NCBI GenBank assembly: GCA_018714895.1
Contig: DVMQ01000018.1
Coordinates: 202,930-266,929 of the forward strand
Source: Coprovicinus avistercoris
GTDB lineage: Bacteria; Actinomycetota; Coriobacteriia; Coriobacteriales; Atopobiaceae
Direction: 5' to 3'
DNA: 64,000 bases
Numbering within the stretch: the stretch's first letter is position 1; every line of letters begins with the position of its first letter. The notes beneath the pieces are model-generated. The model searched no databases and was not told the DNA's origin. It saw only the letters and a program-made list of their open reading frames with translations. Below are positions 61,717-64,000 of the stretch, one piece after another. The position numbers were made by a program, and so were the translations under genes.

Positions 61717-63021
61717 ATGGCTTGCCCTTCTCGTCTGCAAGCGCTTGTGCATAAACTGAATAGACACAAAAGATTGAACAAACAGCGCACGTCTTGCCTT
61801 GGGCCAGGCCAGAAGCTGCTCGTTGCAGTACTTTGTGGACTGTTGCTGCTTGGTGTGGGGTTGGTCGTATTTGATACTTTTATACTGCCAAGTAATGGAC
61901 GGGCTGATACCAGCAAGCTTTATGACTATGTCTATGCCGACGGTAAGTCTGAGAACGCCGATTTTGTGCTTGCGAATATGAGTGATGACGGATATCTCTG
62001 CTTTGGTTCTTCTGAGTTTTACATCTCTAAAGACCTTGTGAGTATGTGTCCGCAGGCGGTTTTTGGTGAGAATAACACCGGCGTCGACATGACCTTTATT
62101 GGTGAAGGTTTTGATCAAAGTCTTTGGCAGGCTATAGCGGCAGGCGCCTATGGAGACAGAGTTAAAAACAAGAAAGTTATGCTTATAGTGTCGCCTCAAT
62201 GGTTCTTTAAGGGAAATGGCGACCAAGATAAGTTCTATACGAAGTTTTCTTACTCTCTTTATCGTGCTTTTGCTCAAAACCCTGATATTTCTGATGAGAC
62301 AAAGGCGTATGTACGGCAGCGGTGTGCAGCATTAGGTGTGGATGCAAATCAACTCGCGGCTGCTTCAAAAGATACGCCTGTTGATGCGCTCAATGACCTA
62401 GCCTATGCCTATGCAGATTCCTGTCGTTTACGCACCGATGTATCAAATATTATCAACCTGGCTCCTTCCAAGACAGAGGTTCGTATGGCGGGACAGTCTT
62501 CCGGTGAGCCTGATTGGCAAACATTATTACGTGAAGCTAAAACTGAAGGACAAGAATCCTGCACCAACAATGACTTTGGTGTTTACGATGCCTATTGGGA
62601 GAAAAACCATCAGTACATGCCGGAGCTCTTTGAGAATTTCCATGAAGCTGACGAAGAATATGCAGATCTTGCCTGCTTTCTTGAGGTTTGTCATGAGGTG
62701 GGTTTGGAGCCTCTCGTTTGTATTCTTCCGGTACATGGGAGTTGGTATGACCTTGCTGATGTGGCTCCAGAAGAGCGTGCGAATTACTATCAGCATATTC
62801 GTGATATTTGTGATGCAGCAAATGTTCCCTATGCAGACTTTTCTAGCTGTGAATACGAGAAATACTTCCTTTGCGATACGGTGCATCCCGGCTGGATTGG
62901 GTGGGTTCGTATAGAAGAAGCTTTCTACGATTACGTCAATGGTGTTGACGATGCGTTTCTCGGCGGCTCTGGCTTTGGATCTGTCGAAGGGCTTTCGTCA
63001 GACAGTTCGTCAGACAGGTAA
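61717..63021 (+). CDS. dltD: D-alanyl-lipoteichoic acid biosynthesis protein DltD
   Basis: 434-aa protein with one N-terminal membrane anchor (LLVAVLCGLLLLGVGLVV) and an outer SGNH-like domain. The catalytic Ser is in CFGSSEFYIS and the Asp-His pair in CDTVHPGWIGW near the C-terminus. DltD transfers D-alanine to teichoic acid outside the cell. The start is directly after the dltC stop, with GAGGAGG in dltC's end. A Ser/Asp-rich tail (SSDSSSDR) is extra. Confidence 0.93.
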   Translation: MACPSRLQALVHKLNRHKRLNKQRTSCLGPGQKLLVAVLCGLLLLGVGLVVFDTFILPSNGRADTSKLYDYVYADGKSENADFVLANMSDDGYLCFGSSEFYISKDLVSMCPQAVFGENNTGVDMTFIGEGFDQSLWQAIAAGAYGDRVKNKKVMLIVSPQWFFKGNGDQDKFYTKFSYSLYRAFAQNPDISDETKAYVRQRCAALGVDANQLAAASKDTPVDALNDLAYAYADSCRLRTDVSNIINLAPSKTEVRMAGQSSGEPDWQTLLREAKTEGQESCTNNDFGVYDAYWEKNHQYMPELFENFHEADEEYADLACFLEVCHEVGLEPLVCILPVHGSWYDLADVAPEERANYYQHIRDICDAANVPYADFSSCEYEKYFLCDTVHPGWIGWVRIEEAFYDYVNGVDDAFLGGSGFGSVEGLSSDSSSDR

Positions 63022-63033
63022 AGGTGACGAATT

Positions 63034-63249
63034 ATGGGTAGAGAGAGTCAGGCAAAAAAGCAGCACACCCTCATTGACTATGTTCACATGAGTATTGATC
63101 AATTACATAGGTTATTGCTTGCAGCACCGTGGTGGATGGTGTGCTTTGGTGCCACTTTAGCAACGATTGGTATGGGAGCACTTCTTCTATGGTTCTTAGT
63201 GTATTCAGGTATGACTGAGCCGGTGCAATTTATTTATGAGGGCTTTTAG
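63034..63249 (+). CDS. DltX-like small membrane protein
   Basis: 71-aa protein with one membrane segment (WMVCFGATLATIGMGALLLW) and the C-terminal tail VQFIYEGF. DltX peptides of low-GC Gram-positives end in a conserved FIYNEF-like motif and one membrane helix, so this fits. Here it lies after dltD rather than before dltA and has a longer N-terminal tail. It probably helps transfer D-alanine between DltB/DltC and teichoic acid. It overlaps the next gene by 14 bp. Confidence 0.7.
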   Translation: MGRESQAKKQHTLIDYVHMSIDQLHRLLLAAPWWMVCFGATLATIGMGALLLWFLVYSGMTEPVQFIYEGF

Positions 63250-63892
63250 AACAATATGTAAAGAGATACACGAACGAGGATATGCCGTATTACTTTCTCC
63301 ATTTCTTAGTGTTCTTATTGGCATGATGGTAATAAGCGTTCCTGTAAATGCTCAAGCTCATGAGGCGTTGCTCTCAAATATGGACGCAGCGTATGATGAT
63401 GGAGAGTTTGAAGAATCCGAGCAGGTAGAAGATCCATATAACAGCTCGCAGGGCCTGAGAGTACCTGGCGAGGAGCCTACAGGAACACAGCTCTCACAAG
63501 CGCTTGATTCGTACTTGTCACAGAATGCCGATGCAACTGGTGTACCGGGCATAGCAGTAGCAATTGTTGATGGGCAGCGTGTGCGTTATGAGACAACCTT
63601 GGGTGATTGTTCCAGTGCGGAGAACACCTTTATCATTGGTTCACTTTCAAAGTCTATTACCGCCGTGGCAGTAATGCAGCTTGTTGAGCAAGGCCTCGTC
63701 AATCTTGATGATCCAATAAGTACGTATATGTCAGATTTGCAGCTTCCCGATGAAGTAACTGTGCGTGCATTGCTCAATCAGACAAGCGGTTTTGGGTATT
63801 ACGAATCACTCGCTGATGCGAGGGTGGGGGATACGCTTGGCTCCTTTTCATATGCCAATGCAAATTACGATTTGAATATCAGTAAATTATGA
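63236..63892 (+). pseudogene. Truncated serine beta-lactamase-fold hydrolase, DltE-like
   Basis: 218-codon frame encoding a signal-anchor (LLSPFLSVLIGMMVISVPV), an acidic linker, and the N-terminal half of a class C beta-lactamase/D,D-peptidase domain. SxxK is in IGSLSKSITA; YxN is in FSYANANYDL. It stops eight codons after YxN (five after NYDL), although such proteins normally continue for 100-200 residues (NYDLLG...). The gene therefore looks broken by a frameshift, an insertion or a rearrangement. By position it could be a DltE-type D-alanyl esterase acting on teichoic acid. The start is coupled to the DltX-like stop. Confidence 0.65.
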
Positions 63893-64000
63893 CCTCTCAA
63901 CAGAGGTTACAGTGTTTTAATAAAATCCTCCAAAAGCCTTGAAAATAAAGGATTTATCGCAATGTGTTCGCCTTATCTCTTTATACGATTACACACAAGT
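63893..64000. other. AT-rich tail with short inverted repeats
   Basis: ACCTCT-CAAC-AGAGGT (63892-63907) is a hairpin directly at the stop codon of the broken gene. AAATCCT (63923-63929) and AGGATTT (63949-63955) are inverted around CTTGAAAATAAA-type sequence. No continuation of the hydrolase is seen. It may be the edge of a mobile or invertible segment. Confidence 0.35.

Noticed and set aside
1..64000. CRISPR arrays, rRNA and tRNA genes
   Set aside because: No regularly spaced repeats and no complete tRNA or rRNA landmark were seen by reading both strands.

Overview
The window reads as chromosomal DNA of an anaerobic, saccharolytic Gram-positive actinobacterium, most likely class Coriobacteriia. 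The evidence is pyruvate:ferredoxin oxidoreductase, a stand-alone [FeFe] hydrogenase, PEP carboxylase, the DUF1667/FAD oxidoreductase pair, a dlt operon and strong Shine-Dalgarno sites. The moderate GC content suggests the Atopobium/Lancefieldella side rather than Collinsella or Olsenella, but this placement is inference. I found no tRNA, rRNA, CRISPR array or complete insertion sequence. Highly expressed genes (nifJ, gatC, fucO) show strong codon bias, which creates long spurious antisense ORFs.

Region 1 (1-13.8 kb): a truncated BceA-type ABC ATPase, nifJ with its own promoter and terminator, helD with engB, a PRD-type regulator next to an orphan galactitol-type EIIC, and a DUF3516 helicase. 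Region 2 (13.8-18.4 kb): a five-gene minus-strand operon for Amadori compounds: Tat-type lipoprotein binding protein, amino-acid-type permease and ATPase, FrlB-like deglycase, FrlD-like kinase. Region 3 (18.6-31 kb): a carbohydrate or polyol locus. On the minus strand an FGGY kinase leads a GlpA-like oxidase with an N-terminal BON-like domain, a second FAD/NAD oxidoreductase and a DUF1667 protein. On the plus strand a barrel protein, a second FGGY kinase and two class II aldolase-family proteins form an operon. A DeoR-type regulator lies between, and the same 15-bp palindrome occurs upstream of both operons. A DDAH gene followed by a MIF-family gene is embedded here.

Region 4 (31-45 kb): two HAD phosphatases, an MFS efflux carrier, FucO, an S66 peptidase, MnmA, PEP carboxylase, HisRS, a pseudouridine synthase and an [FeFe] hydrogenase. 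Region 5 (45-55 kb): a small unknown protein, a CapA-type protein, AspRS, a MarR regulator with a two-gene ABC exporter behind a well-formed promoter/operator, and a flippase-like membrane protein. Region 6 (55-64 kb): a feo ferrous-iron operon (two FeoA, and FeoB with a long acidic outer loop) and a dlt operon (dltA-B-C-D, a DltX-like peptide, and a serine beta-lactamase-fold gene that is broken near the window end).

Metabolically, sugars and Amadori products reach pyruvate, PFOR oxidises it, and the resulting ferredoxin electrons can leave as H2. PEP carboxylase replenishes C4 acids. FucO could reduce the aldehyde released by the class II aldolase. The iron operon would supply the many Fe-S enzymes seen here.
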